From: Phytophthora colocasiae
Lineage: Eukaryota; Oomycota; Peronosporomycetes; Peronosporales; Peronosporaceae
Assembly: GCA_018806915.1 (NCBI GenBank)
Contig: JAGKQI010000078.1
Coordinates: forward strand, 124,001-188,000
Direction: 5' to 3'
DNA: 64,000 bases
How positions within the stretch are numbered: position 1 is the first letter of the stretch; each line of letters begins with the position of its first letter. Below the pieces are notes generated by a model, which worked only from the letters and a program-made list of their open reading frames with translations, did not search any database and was not told the origin of the DNA. The position numbers and the translations under genes were made by a program. Shown one piece after another: positions 18,037 to 27,923 of this stretch.

Positions 18037-19044
18037 CTAAACAACTGAAGAAAACACTCCAGTCGACGCAATGGCATTGCCTCGAGCACTTTTCAGCCAG
18101 CATGTACCTCCAGCGTAGTTATTCCACGAAAATGCACGACAGTTCGACGTCCTCATGCAGATCGAGCAGCAGCCGTACGGATCGGCACTTCTAGCTGTAC
18201 CAACATTTGCTCCACTGTAATCCACATTCTGTTCCATTGCACAACTCGGAGCCGGTGGGTTTGCTGCTGACTGACCCGAAATCACTCCATCTCGACGGAT
18301 CGTTGCATCTTTCCGGTTCTTAAGGTAACAGGTGCCTCCAGTCCACGAAAATGCGCGGCAACCTCCGAAATTCTGACAGATAGAGCAACAACCACCTGCT
18401 GTGCTTGAAGGTGCACTTCCAATATCGTTGCCGACGTAATCCAGACCAGTTTCAAGTCCACAAGTCGCAGCATCAACGTACGGAGTTCCTGAAGTAGAAC
18501 CCGTGCTCACCACCATTCGTCCCTTAGAGCTCTTCAACCAGCAAGTGCCTCCGTTGAAGTTCGTGAAGGTAAATGCACGACACCCAGCTGTGTTGCTACA
18601 CGCTGTGCAGCAATCGCTCGCTTGAGGTGCAACTGCAATGCCAATGTCATTGCCCTGATAGTCAACATTGGTCTCCAATTGACAGCCGGAACGGGAGCTC
18701 ATGATCGCGTATCTGGCTCCCAAATTCACGGTGACAGTACCTCGACCACTTTTAAAAAAACACGTTCCTTCGTTAAAATCGGTCCACGTGTAGGCTCTGC
18801 ATCCAGGTTGGTTGGAACACGGAACACAACAATCCCATGGAGTGGGGGCTAGTGCACTGCCGATGTCGTTGCCACTGTAGTCAAATCCGTTCTCAACGAC
18901 ACATTGGGGCTGGTCGAACTCTACACCAGGTTCGAAGTCTACTTGAAGTCCGCGGTGGGTAGAATTCGTGGGCGCTTGCTTTTGCAATGAGGCAGCAGTC
19001 AGACTGATGGTACTGAACAGTACGAGGACCAGTGACGTCTTCAT
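18037..19044 (-). CDS. Secreted protein with four PAN/apple modules (CBEL-like)
   Basis: 335 residues: signal peptide MKTSLVLVLFSTISLTAAS, a short Thr/Gln-rich spacer, then four tandem ~70-residue modules of the pattern C-x-x-E-x-x-x-DYxGNDIG-x(9-11)-CC-x-x-C-x(4-5)-GC-x-A-[FY]-[ST]-W-x(5)-GTC-[WFY]-x-K. The third module is shortened at the W-T-GGTCYLK junction. Oomycete PAN proteins of this sort bind cellulose or other glycans, and some act in adhesion and elicitation. No enzyme domain is present. The modules closely resemble those fused to the oxidoreductase at 7910-10264, so the two genes share a module source. A start-site-like element lies just upstream. It converges with member F, with a 6-bp gap. 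Confidence 0.88.
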   Translation of the reverse strand: MKTSLVLVLFSTISLTAASLQKQAPTNSTHRGLQVDFEPGVEFDQPQCVVENGFDYSGNDIGSALAPTPWDCCVPCSNQPGCRAYTWTDFNEGTCFFKSGRGTVTVNLGARYAIMSSRSGCQLETNVDYQGNDIGIAVAPQASDCCTACSNTAGCRAFTFTNFNGGTCWLKSSKGRMVVSTGSTSGTPYVDAATCGLETGLDYVGNDIGSAPSSTAGGCCSICQNFGGCRAFSWTGGTCYLKNRKDATIRRDGVISGQSAANPPAPSCAMEQNVDYSGANVGTARSADPYGCCSICMRTSNCRAFSWNNYAGGTCWLKSARGNAIASTGVFSSVV

Positions 19045-19068
19045 TTGGGATGAAGTTCGATCGCTGGT

Positions 19069-19085
19069 AGATTGGAAAGTGAGAG
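19069..19085 (-). promoter_or_regulatory. Possible oomycete Inr core-promoter element of the PAN gene
   Basis: On the minus strand, 25-40 nt before the ATG, the sequence CTCTCACTTTCCAATCT resembles the oomycete initiator plus flanking region (TCAYTYY followed by CAWTTT-type bases). The match is approximate and unproven. Confidence 0.3.
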
Positions 19086-19086
19086 A

Positions 19087-19671
19087 GTGAGACTCGCTTC
19101 AGCTAGACGCCTTTATCATCGGAAAAACGTAATGACGATTTCGGCTGGTCGTGAATTTCTAGAAAGTGATGTCTTTTGTTCCTCGAACGTGTCGGTAGGC
19201 GCCTTTCAGATGATGTCGCAGGAGTTCAGGCATGTTTCCAACTCAAACTTGCTGAACCCAAACTTAAGACGGTATTTAAAGGCGAGGACAAGGGTCTATA
19301 TCAATGCATGAAAGCTCCATTCCGACATTAGCATTCACAGCCAACTTGTCTCGTGCTTTGGTTGTTCTGACTGTACTTTCAACATTATCGTCGTTGTCTC
19401 CGGTACTGGCGGTATGCCCTCTTGGATTATAAAATATGCACTCGAAAACTCCTTTGCAGTTTACTTCGACAAATTTGCTGGAAATGGAGAGTTATCACTT
19501 GTGATGCTGCTGTCGAATTCACCAAGAACGTCAAGCTGCTGCCTTTTAGATTTATTGCCGAAATTTGGCGAGAAATAAACTGCTTGACGGTTGCTGTTTG
19601 CTAAAGTTGTCTACGGTCTATCGCGCTATAAATGATCTTTACGTCAGTAAACGACTGGAGCATCTTCAAGC
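19087..19671. other. Intergenic region between the divergent PAN gene and TM-LRR member G
   Basis: About 585 bp with no supported coding sequence. A short TCCATTCCGACATTAGC stretch at about 19317 is Inr-like on the plus strand, but it lies ~350 bp before the G start codon. No repeat or RNA gene was noticed. Confidence 0.35.
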
Positions 19672-20201
19672 ATGACGACTAAGGACATTATTGTCCAAGG
19701 CCCAACCCCCTCCAACTTCCTCGGGCATGGAAATGAAAGTAACAAATCTTCTCCTTTCCAGCATTTTTTTGGTGGTTCGCCTTTGTGGCGCTTCATCTGT
19801 TCTTTTTTGCCTACTTCGCCACGATATGGTGGATTTACTGGAACTTACCAGGCACTTCGATGGAGTTGTGGTTGTATTTCTATGATCTTGGTCTAGGAAC
19901 AGACAATGAACACACTATTGCACTTTTCCATGGTTTTCTAGGAGTAATTCATTTCATCTTCATGGTCTGGATGGTCCTTCAAGAAGAAGAGAATTGTCCT
20001 CGCAATGTACAACGCACTTGCCCGAACATCTCTAAGACAGAATAAAAGAGGAGGGCGTTTGAAGAATTACGTTAACTGGATTTCACACGCTGTGTTATCG
20101 CTGAATCGAATTTTCAGTGTTGATGGTCCATATTTCGACCTAGTGTTGTTTTGCCGTGAAGTAATCGAAACAACATTGCAGAAGCAGCAAGCCTATCGGA
20201 T

Positions 20202-21102
20202 TGTAACATACCTGGCTTGAAGACGGGTGTAATTCTGGGTTCTGCCATCCCACAGCAGCCAACGAATGGGAAAGATCTCAACGGAGACCTTGAAGTGGAT
20301 CGCAGGTGCACCAATGAGAAGGACGCTCACGAGGATGTGCGAGGACAGGCTCATGTTGAAGATGCGACTGACTGGGATGCCAGAAGGAAGCACGAAGGAC
20401 CCGTGGGGAGTATCGAATTTGCCGCGGACGGCGCAGTTCGGAATTCACCGTGTGGGGCGCAGTTCTCCAGCGAGCAAGGAGGAAGCAACCCAAAAGCCGA
20501 CGAGAGACTAGTGGAGACCACCACGAGCGGAGACCGGCAGGACCGCTCTAAACGACGAGAGACCAGTGGAGACAACCACGAGTGGCGACCGTAAGGACCT
20601 CTTTAAACGACGTAGGCCAGTGGTGGAAGCTGGAAGTGGAGACAACCACAAGTGGAGTCCCAGGACCCGCTTATAAACGACGAGGGGCAGCGAAAGCTGT
20701 TGAGGAGAGAGAGAGAGAGAGAGAGCGATACGTTGAGACAACAACGGTGGATACAAGGGATCCATACAAACGACGTAGGTCGGTGGCAAGAGCTATTGAC
20801 AAGTGGAGACAACCACAAGTGGTATTGCAAGAACCGCTTATAAACGACGAGGTGGCAGCGAGTTAGCTGTGAGGGACCGCCCGAAGAAGCGGAACAGAGG
20901 AAGTAGTGTATATTGATACATTAATATAAATAGGCCAGTTCTTCGTTGACGAACGACGAACAAGCCGGCGCGGTGAACCGAGCCAGGAACGAGTAATTGC
21001 CGTCGAAGAGTGTCCTTTGACACCCGATCCTTGGGCACACCACCCAGCGCAGCACACGAGCGACGACCCGCTGACTGGCAGTGAGAGAGTAAACCTGTTA
21101 CA
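20202..21102. mobile_element. Solo LTR (901 bp) with GGAT target duplication
   Basis: The insert begins TGTAACATACC and ends ...CCTGTTACA, so it has TG...CA ends with a 7-bp inverted repeat (TGTAACA/TGTTACA). It is flanked by GGAT at 20198-20201 and GGAT at 21103-21106. Removing it with one GGAT restores the family codons for QAYRMS. No gag or pol and no second LTR is present, so this is a solo LTR left by LTR-LTR recombination, or an LTR-only insertion. The 4-bp duplication fits a Gypsy-like integrase, as for the element at 51619-57005. The interior holds tandem repeats and a GA microsatellite. A tataaata stretch near 20927 could be its TATA/R region. Confidence 0.85.
20511..20860. repeat. 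Imperfect tandem repeats within the solo LTR (AAACGACG / GTGGAGACAACCAC units)
   Basis: The octamer AAACGACG occurs at 20550, 20605, 20675, 20768 and 20842. It is spaced 55-93 bp apart, usually after a cgcttata/ctttaa-like string, and alternates with GTGGAGACMACCACRAG (about 20511, 20566, 20635, 20803). A (GA)n tract lies at about 20702-20727. The arrangement suggests an enhancer-like repeat block in the LTR U3 region. Function is inferred only. Confidence 0.8.
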
Positions 21103-22670
21103 GGATGAGTCTTTTGCTACCCCGTACCCAGCTAAATCGTGGATATATTATCTTACTCGTTCTCAATTGCTGGTCAACAGCAATTGTACACTCCGTTTTC
21201 CACAAAAATACAACGAATCGAAGATTTTACATTATTTGTCGTCGACTGTTTGCTGGATCTGGTGACGTCTGTGGGATATGTACGGTGTTATTGTGCATTT
21301 ATTCCAGTGATTTTAATCTGGAACGGAACGAATTCCCCTTGTACAAGTGGTATGAAGAATCTGGGTGATACACGCCATCAGCGAATTCCAACTGCTACTT
21401 TTGTGTTCGTGGAGTGACTTAGCAATGCGAATGATCTTCTCGCTAAGTATGCTGAGCAATATGAACAACATGAAGAAGTTTTTAACAGTCAAGCGTGGCC
21501 TAAATCCCTTCAACACTCAGATTTTCAGTAACCGAATTGGCGCAGTTCCCACTCGAAAAGCGAGTAAACCCGCTACCGCTATCCCCAAACAAAAATTTGA
21601 GTTACTCGTATCAGCAGAGTCTAAAGTGACGCAGATGCTCTTTTTCATTTGGGGTACAGTGGTGCTAGTCCTTCATCTACATGCAGAGTCCGTCTCAGGT
21701 CTGCCGCAGTGCCGAATGCAAGTGAAACCCTGGTTTAGCACCCAACCCTCCTGTTCTCTGCTGGTTTTGGATTGCTATGAGTCGAACATCACAGGCACAG
21801 CAGACGAAATTACCTCCCAGTGGAATGATTTCGACCCTAAAACACCTACAGGCGTGACAATTCGTCATTGTCTTGAGTTAGAAGTGCCTACGATTTTGAC
21901 TCAGTTCTCACGGTTACGAGTTCTCAAAATCGACAATTAAATCCTGGGAAAAAAATGCAGCCATTTCGAAAACACACCACCCGAATCTCATTATGCTCTT
22001 CCTGGTCCGCATAAATATGACGAATGGTGAGTTACCGCTGGGGCTTCAAGGGAAACTACCTCCTTCCTTGAGTAATATCGAGTTTTGTGTCACTAATTTA
22101 CGAACTTTACCGCAAGATTTTGATTTGAAATGGCCCCAGTTTGCCATAATCTACTTTGAAGCGTGTGATTTCACTGAAGTCCCTCCTGCTTTGGCTAGAT
22201 TAGCTCCGTATGATTTATCATTGGCGTTAAATCCCATCTCCAAGATTCCTGCAAGGATTTTTGACGGCGATATTCGGTATCTGAACGTTGGGGGTACGAA
22301 AATAAAAGAACTCCCACAGGCTGTTAGTAAAGGAGTATCGCATTCGCTCAAACTTCGCGTGGATAACACGAATATTTCCTTCTTCTGGAATTGGATTGAT
22401 CCGATTGTGGAAAGTGCCGACAAGTCTGACATCTAGCCACAAATTCACCGTATTGTTCAGATCTGCAACGTATTTTCAGTCGAGAGCAGACGAATTTCAC
22501 CATTCGAGGACGATTCGGCCAATGCTTCGGAAAAAAACTGGGCGAAATTGAAAACTGTTGTTTTTGTGAACAAAAGACAAGTACGGCATATCCGCTCAAG
22601 CATGAGGACGCAAATAACGGAGTCAATAAAGTTATTCTGGTTTCTTAATTTTGTTGTGGCCCGGAAGGTG

Positions 22671-22716
22671 TATCTGATTGGGTGATATTATAATTTTTTT
22701 GGAATGGGCGGTTAGT
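22671..22716. repeat. Dispersed direct repeat, copy 1 (second copy 33145-33187)
   Basis: tatctgattgggtgatatta continues into a T-rich run and atgggcggttagt. The same order occurs at 33145-33187 with a 3-nt length difference. Copy 1 lies just after pseudogene G; copy 2 lies just before gene H. They may be the duplicated intergenic spacer of the family array, now separated by about 10.4 kb of transposon sequence. Confidence 0.7.
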
Positions 22717-22806
22717 ACCGCATAACTCCTGGTAGGGTTAAAGTGTAGGTAACATGACACCTCCGAATTAGATGCTAATCGCTAGCAATTGTCCGATTAT
22801 TTAGTA

Positions 22807-23025
22807 CTTGTAATTCTCTCAGAAGCAGGTGTGTGGCAGACCACAGATACAAGGAAGACACGTACTGAGCAGCGCAAAGGCCACTCGGAGGAGGTTCTTG
22901 TGTATTGTTGCTTTTCTTCAACTGAGCTCCAGCCTACAAGCTCTGCTTCTCTCACATTGCACTCGCAGTCCTTTTCTCATATTCCAACCTAAGTATCCAA
23001 CCGTGACAACCAGTAATTACAACTG
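22807..23025. mobile_element. Copia LTR remnant next to the pol end of the rearranged element
   Basis: It is bounded by TTGTAATT at 22808 and by GTAATTACAA near 23013-23022, an inverted-repeat pair typical of LTR ends. Its right 31 nt (22995-23025) match the 33-nt LTR-terminus fragment at the centre of the palindrome (27829-27861). A purine-rich tract (minus strand CAGGTGGGG) abuts it and is followed by the pol C-terminus, which fits a polypurine tract and 3' LTR of the minus-strand element. Orientation is uncertain because both LTR ends share the inverted repeat. Confidence 0.5.
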
Positions 23026-23233
23026 CCCCACCTGCTGGTGACACGCTGTAACTTATTCCAATCCTTGTTCAAAATCCTATCGAGAGATCAGACCCATACG
23101 CTCTCTGTGTTGCTCGAATTACACACGAGGCAACGGTTTCGTAAACGCATCAGCGACGTTATCAACCCCCGCAATCCGATTAACAGTGATCTGCCTCAAT
23201 TCCACACATTCTCGTACAAAATGATGACGCACA

Positions 23234-23590
23234 TCAATGTGTTTCGTCCTGCTGCGAAACCTCGGGGTTGTTCGCTAACTTACGAGCACTTTCATTGTCC
23301 ACAAATATCTCTGAAGGTTGGTTTTGCTTCATTTTCAGCTCCTTCAACATTTGCCGGAGGTGGACGACTTCTTGAACTATCAGGCTTAACGCCATATACT
23401 CTGCTACCGTAGTGTTTAAGGCAATAGTACGTTCTGTCTGACTTGACCAAGAAATCGTACTGCCACACAGTTGAGTAAGATACTCAGCGAAGGACTTCCG
23501 ATCATCAACTCTATTCGCGAAGTCAGCATCTGCGAAAGCTTTGAGGTTGTCATCCAAATCACTTTCACTCCATTCAGCACCTCCTAGCAC
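23234..23590 (-). pseudogene. Copia RNase H domain fragment
   Basis: The frame reads AFADADFANRVDDRKSFAEY...ISWSSQTERTIALNTTVAEYMALSLIVQEVVHLRQ, the standard copia RNase H block with the D (DADFA), E (TVAEY) and D (FVDNES) catalytic acids. The RT-RNase H connector (GSLMYLMLGTRPDL) is readable upstream (to ~23760) in another frame, past a stop. Confidence 0.8.
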
Positions 23591-23923
23591 TAATCCTCAG
23601 TCCATTGTCTCTTTAATATAGCGTAGAGCACGTTTAGCCACACGCCAGTGCAAAATACCAGGGTTGTTCAAGAATTGACTGCATTCTCGTACCACGTACG
23701 CCAAATCCGGACGAGTTCCAAGCATCAGATACATTAAACTACCGATCACAGAACGTTATGGCTTGTCCTCCATCAATAGTTTTTCTAACGAGTCGTCGGG
23801 CACATTACTTTTGACAACTTCAACTCTGGACTACACGGCACGTTACATCCATTGCAATTTTCCATGTCAAAGCGGCGTAGCACCATCTACGCGTACTGCC
23901 GTTGACTTATGAAAACTGTTCTC

Positions 23924-24958
23924 TCACTCCGGTTGCGTGAAATTTCCCAACCAAGGATATAGTGTATTGGTCCAAGATCTTTCATCGCAAACCTGCGGTG
24001 AAGTGTTGCTTTCATCTGCTTTGTTAGGCGCGAACAATATCAAATCATCCACGTAGATAGAGATGAACACTAGCCATCCATCTATCACTTTCACAGCAAC
24101 ACATGCTTCACAATTCATCAGCGTGTATCTTTCACGTTCCAAATGATCTTTCAGGAGTCGGAACCATACTCTAGGAGCTTGCTTTACGCCGTAAAGACTT
24201 TTTAGTGGAACACAGACAAAGTCCTCTTTTTCTTCGTCAACGTGCCCCTCGGGTTGCTCCATGAATACTTCTACGTCAATGTCACCATTCAAGAAAGCTG
24301 TGATCACGTCCATTTGGTCTGTCTCATAGTCCCAAATGGCTGCAAGAGTCAACAACATTCGCAATGTTTCCAAGCGCACCACAGGCGAGTACACCTCGAA
24401 ATAGTTAACTCCATAAATCTGCAGGAATCCTTTTATGCCCAGCCTAGCTTTGAATCTCTCGATCTCATCATTAGCAAGATACTTGACACGAAAGACCCAT
24501 CGATTACTAAGCACTTTCATGCCTTTCTTTTGACGAACTAACTTCCACGTGCCATTCTTCATCAGAGCATTGTACTCAGCATCAGCAGCTTTGCGCCACT
24601 CTTCAGCATATTCGTCATTCATTGCTTCTTGATATGACGTTGGTTCTACCAAGACACTGGAAGACAAACAGCAAAAGTCCTCCCACCAGTCTAGTGCCTT
24701 CTCCTTTGCTATTTCCAACTGCATTTCATCACGCAACTTTCCCCACTTTGAGCCAATACTTTTCCCCTTCACTGAATCACGATAAGCAAGATGAATTGTA
24801 TCTCCCAACCACTTAGGAGGCTTCGACACTCTGCCGCTCCTCGTCTTCAACGGGATGATACTCTCTACAGCCAGTCTTTTGTGCCCTATTGCATGGTGCA
24901 ACTTGGTTACTTGAGGCTGGTAGGCGCTTCTTCTCCATGTCACATCCAGCACTGGCAC
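23924..24958 (-). pseudogene. Copia reverse transcriptase fragment
   Basis: 344 codons including the RVT_2 fold: NGTWKLVRQKKGMKVLSNRWVF, RFKARLGIKGF (the usual ARLV is ARLG), QMDVITAFLNGDIDVEVFMEQP, VPLKSLYGVKQAPRVWF and the catalytic YVDD within FISIYVDDLILF. The upstream ~70 residues are the integrase-RT linker. It ends in a frameshift at the RT C-terminus. Confidence 0.85.
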
Positions 24959-24984
24959 TGGTGCTCTTCAAGCCACCAGACTTC

Positions 24985-25245
24985 AACCGACTACTCTCCT
25001 CATTCACCTCATTTTCATCATCTTGTTCTGCAGCCGGTGTTATACACCGCCCACTGCCATATCGTGTTGCAGCCGGTGTCACACACCGCTCACTGCTATC
25101 TCGTGTTGCAGCCGGTGTCACACACTGCCCACTGCGCTCCTTCTTCTCGGCTCGTTTTCTCTTTTTCGCAGTTGGAGTCTGCTCTGATAGTTCTCGCATT
25201 TTCTTTTTCGCAGTTGGAGTCTGCTCTGATAGTTCTCGCACTCTC
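24985..25245 (-). repeat. Short in-frame tandem repeats in the copia integrase-RT linker
   Basis: On the minus strand a 13-residue unit (CVTPAATRDSSER type) is repeated about three times with a 39-bp period (cagccggtgt at 25031, 25070, 25109). A 14-residue unit (RELSEQTPTAKKK) is repeated twice (42 bp). Both periods keep the frame. The region is low-complexity and basic. Confidence 0.75.
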
Positions 25246-25619
25246 TTGCATCGGATTTGTTCATCATCACTGTCATCACTGCTACTTTCTCGACTTCGCT
25301 TTTTACGACAAACAGCCCCACCAAAGTGATGCCGATGTAATTCAGGATCAGCCCCACCGGTTCTGCACTCCGTCACATCACCATCTTCATTCTCATGTGC
25401 ATCTTTTAGTAGTGACGGAATATGGTTCATCTCATCTGCATCAACATTTAGATATTTAGATGTCGACGCACTTGTGGATCGTGCCCTGTCAGATCCCGGC
25501 GGAATGCGACCAGGCCTATCTTCGTAGAAGACAAGCGTGTGACTGTAGAAAGCTTTGTTCATCTTACTATCTAGCAGTCGATATCCTCTTCGTTCCCGTG
25601 AATATCCCACGAAAACGGC

Positions 25620-26123
25620 TTATCTGGCTCTGGCATTCAGCTTATTACGTTCAACTTTATCAATGTATGCCAAGACGGCGCATCCAAATGTCCGAAGTCT
25701 TGTATAGGCAGGCGTCTCACGAAACCACACTGCATACGGCACTTCCATCGATCTTGTTGTGTTCGGAACGATGTTCACACAATAGGCCGCTGTATCAGCA
25801 GCTTCGGCCCACAACTCCTCAGGTAATTTAAAGTGAACCAGCAAACATCTCATTCGCTCCGAAACCGTACGAATCATACGCTCTGCAACTCCATTTTGCT
25901 CCGGAGTATGCTTCACCGTGAGAGAACACTCCATTCCATAATTCCTCTTACATATATCACCAAGAGCTGTCAACTCACGGGCATTATCACATCGAAGTTT
26001 CTTCATCCGCACTTTCAGTTGCGTCTTCACGTGTCCATAAAATAGTGTGAACTTCTCACGAATTTCAGACCGGTTTTTCATGAGAAATAGTGTTGTGTAT
26101 CGGCTTACTTCATCCACAAACAC
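25620..26123 (-). pseudogene. Copia integrase core fragment
   Basis: It begins with FVDEVSRYTTLFLMKNRSE and contains RCDNARE (second catalytic Asp) and HTPEQNGVAERMIRT (catalytic Glu intact), then the ELWAEAADTAAYCVN and TPAYTRLRTFGC motifs. The first Asp lies upstream, in the VHTDIFS part at the end of the 26148-26603 frame. Confidence 0.85.
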
Positions 26124-26340
26124 GATAAAATAGCGATTGAGTATGACTCAACTGAATATGTCCGTGTGCACATATTCACCAACAAGCCAGTCACGTTTTG
26201 GAGGACCGACTGAATGGAAAGACTTTCTTACCATTGTTCCTTTTATACAGGAGTCACAAGAAAATGTACCATCAACTCTTAGGTCCATGTCTGGAATTGA
26301 CCAGTCTCCATGCCGGAATAAAGCGTTGAAAACATTCCTT

Positions 26341-27828
26341 CCCGGATGTCCAAGTCTTGTATGCCATCGTTTAATCTCTTCACTTTCGTTAGCCGCAACT
26401 AACATGACAGCATCTTCTGGAGTCTCCAACTTCACTTGATAAAGACTCGTCTCGTCCACATACGCGTAAGCACTGCCACGTTGAAATTTTAGTTCAGCAA
26501 ATTCATATTCATCAAAATGGACCTTCAGCATTTCCTCAAGCGGTAACGTAGGGATCATTTTGCCGCCGTACTGAAAACAGACTGCACTGAAGTTCAGGTA
26601 CATATCGTACTCCCCGTAGCACGACAGTGCGTCGTCCGTTAGTAGTCTGAATTTCCTTTTTCACCGTGCCAACTCCAACCATAGCCAGTTTTCACCTCCA
26701 ACTCGCACCAACGCACCCATTTCTGTGAAAGACACGAAGTCAATCTTCTGGTTTGTCATATGACAAGTAGCACCAGCATCCAAATACCAACGACCATGCG
26801 CTAGCTTTTGGATACGAGAGGGTTGTTTCGACAGCGCCGAAATGATATAGGCATCTTCTTCACTATCCTCGGCAGCATAGTTACTATATTTCCTTTTTCC
26901 GGACTTCTTTCCTTCTGCATTCCCGCTAGTCTTTGTCTGCTTGGGAGGCTCTCACTTGGTGGACGTTTACCCAAGTACGGACAATCACGGACTTGATGTC
27001 CTTGTTCTTCACAGTGAAAACATGATCCACGACCACGTCCTTGACTTCCTCCTCTTCCTGCACCTCGACCACCTCGGCCACCTCTTCGCGACCGTGTCCT
27101 TGATTTCCACCATCACGGCCACCACGACCTCCGCGACCTCGACCGCGACCACGACCTCGGCCTCGACCTCGGCCCGATCTGCCACCATACAGCGCCTGTT
27201 CGTCCGGCTTTCCATCCAGCTTCCGCCCTTGTCGTCGATCGTATGCCATCTCGAGCGCATGTTCCAGTTGTTCATAATTGGCAGGCTCGTTAACTGTTGT
27301 AGCCACATGACTTGCCAGGAACGTCTCAACCACATTATCGTAAGATTCAGGTAGTGTACTGATCAGAATTGCGGGCATCAAATATTCATCTAGGGGCACG
27401 CCAAGCAACGCAATCCGATCCAAAATTCGACGAACTTCTCCCAAGTGATCAGCAACGTTTCCATTTTCTTCAAGGCGAAGTGATCTCAGCTTCGTAACCT
27501 CCGATGCGTACTTGAAATACGTCTTACCAACGTAGCGCTGTTTCATTCTCTCCACTACACGAAATGGCGATGGTTCAAACTTCACAGTCTTCATTATCAT
27601 ATCCGTCATTCCGTCGTAAAGCATTTCCTTGGCGCGAGCAGTTTCCTTCTCCCAGGTATCATGTTCCTTCTGCTTCGCCTCCTCTAATTCGACAATCTCC
27701 TTCGTGCAGTATTTCCACAGGCTCTTGCGCTCCAACTTGAGCTTCATCCTCTCGAGCCACACTTCAAAGTTCTCGCCATCGAAAGGCGGGTGGGCTGCTT
27801 TCTTCTCCTCTGCTTTCTCTTGTTTCTT
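26341..27828. repeat. Left arm of a 1.49-kb near-perfect palindrome
   Basis: This arm is the reverse complement of 27924-29412. Pairs sum to 55752 near the centre and 55753 at the outer end. The single-base difference is a missing C in the 'cctcttcgcgacc' stretch (left, ~27080) versus 'cctcttccgcgacc' in the right arm. Otherwise I see essentially no differences. It covers copia gag, protease and the start of GAG-pre-integrase. Confidence 0.92.
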
Positions 27829-27843
27829 ATCCAACCGTGACAA
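26926..27843 (-). pseudogene. Copia gag, left palindrome copy (frameshifted)
   Basis: UBN2/DUF4219-type Gag: HPPFDGENFEVWLERMKLKLE at the start, then LRSLRLEENGNVADHLGEVRRILDRIALLGVPLDEY, then an Arg/Gly-rich (RGRGRG) tract. The 1-nt deletion at ~27080 shifts the frame, so the CCHC knuckle seen in the right copy (CFHCEEQGHQVRDC) is replaced by EEVAEVVEVQEEEEVKDV... The N-terminus is fused to an LTR-derived start (LSRLDKKQ) instead of the proper MSEDKKQ. Confidence 0.85.
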
Positions 27844-27923
27844 CCTGTTGTAATTACCACAAGAGGTTATGAGCCCAAACTCGTGCTCCTAGACCTTCAG
27901 ATATACAGACCATGAGTGAGGAC
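27829..27923. other. Palindrome spacer: LTR terminus, primer site and 5' leader
   Basis: This 95-nt unpaired centre holds a 33-nt LTR terminus (27829-27861, ending GTAATTACCACA), the half-tRNA(iMet) primer site GGTTATGAGCCCA (27865-27877) and the 5' leader to the gag ATG at 27912. The spacer therefore belongs to the plus-oriented element, and the minus copy joins it abruptly at 27828/27829. Confidence 0.7.

Larger units (their letters stand above)
19672..22630 (+). pseudogene. TM-LRR member G, disrupted by a solo LTR and several frameshifts
   Basis: The ATG at 19672 opens MTTKDIIVQGPTPS. The membrane-segment block (LHLFFFAYFATIWWIYWNLPGT...) is already in a second frame by 19785, and the SFKKKRIVLAMYNALART segment near 19980 is in a third. 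At 20201 the conserved QAYRMS loop is cut exactly after QAYR by the solo LTR at 20202-21102. It resumes as RMSLLLPRTQLNRGY at 21103. Further shifts occur near 21240, at 21365 (EESG stop) and at 21940 (KIDN stop), with the ectodomain continuing at 21993-22436. The tail (NSPYCSDLQRIFS-like) runs to about 22630 in a degraded state. It is clearly a pseudogene of the E-K subfamily. Confidence 0.85.
23026..27828 (-). mobile_element. Degenerate minus-strand copia internal region (gag-pro-int-rt-rnh)
   Basis: Read on the minus strand from 27828 leftward: gag (27843-26926), protease with LDAGATCHMTN (~26780), GAG-pre-integrase (RWHTRLGHPG), integrase (26123-25620), a linker with short tandem repeats (25610-24813), reverse transcriptase (24958-23924), RNase H (about 23700-23234) and the C-terminal signature DNVADAFTKPLPR at about 23110-23150. 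At least six frame changes separate these blocks, so the copy is dead. The gag-to-protease part is duplicated in inverted orientation at 27924-29412. Confidence 0.85.

Noticed and set aside
18037..19044. RXLR- or CRN-type effector
   Set aside because: No RXLR-dEER or LFLAK motif after the signal peptide; the PAN modules explain the whole protein.
25029..25137. Possible CRISPR-like array (39-bp period repeats)
   Set aside because: Three in-frame copies of a 13-residue unit within copia coding sequence. There are no unique spacers, and the genome is eukaryotic.
24791..25459. Plus-strand 222-codon open frame
   Set aside because: Antisense shadow of the copia integrase-RT linker. Composition (His/Ser-rich) reflects the opposite-strand repeats.
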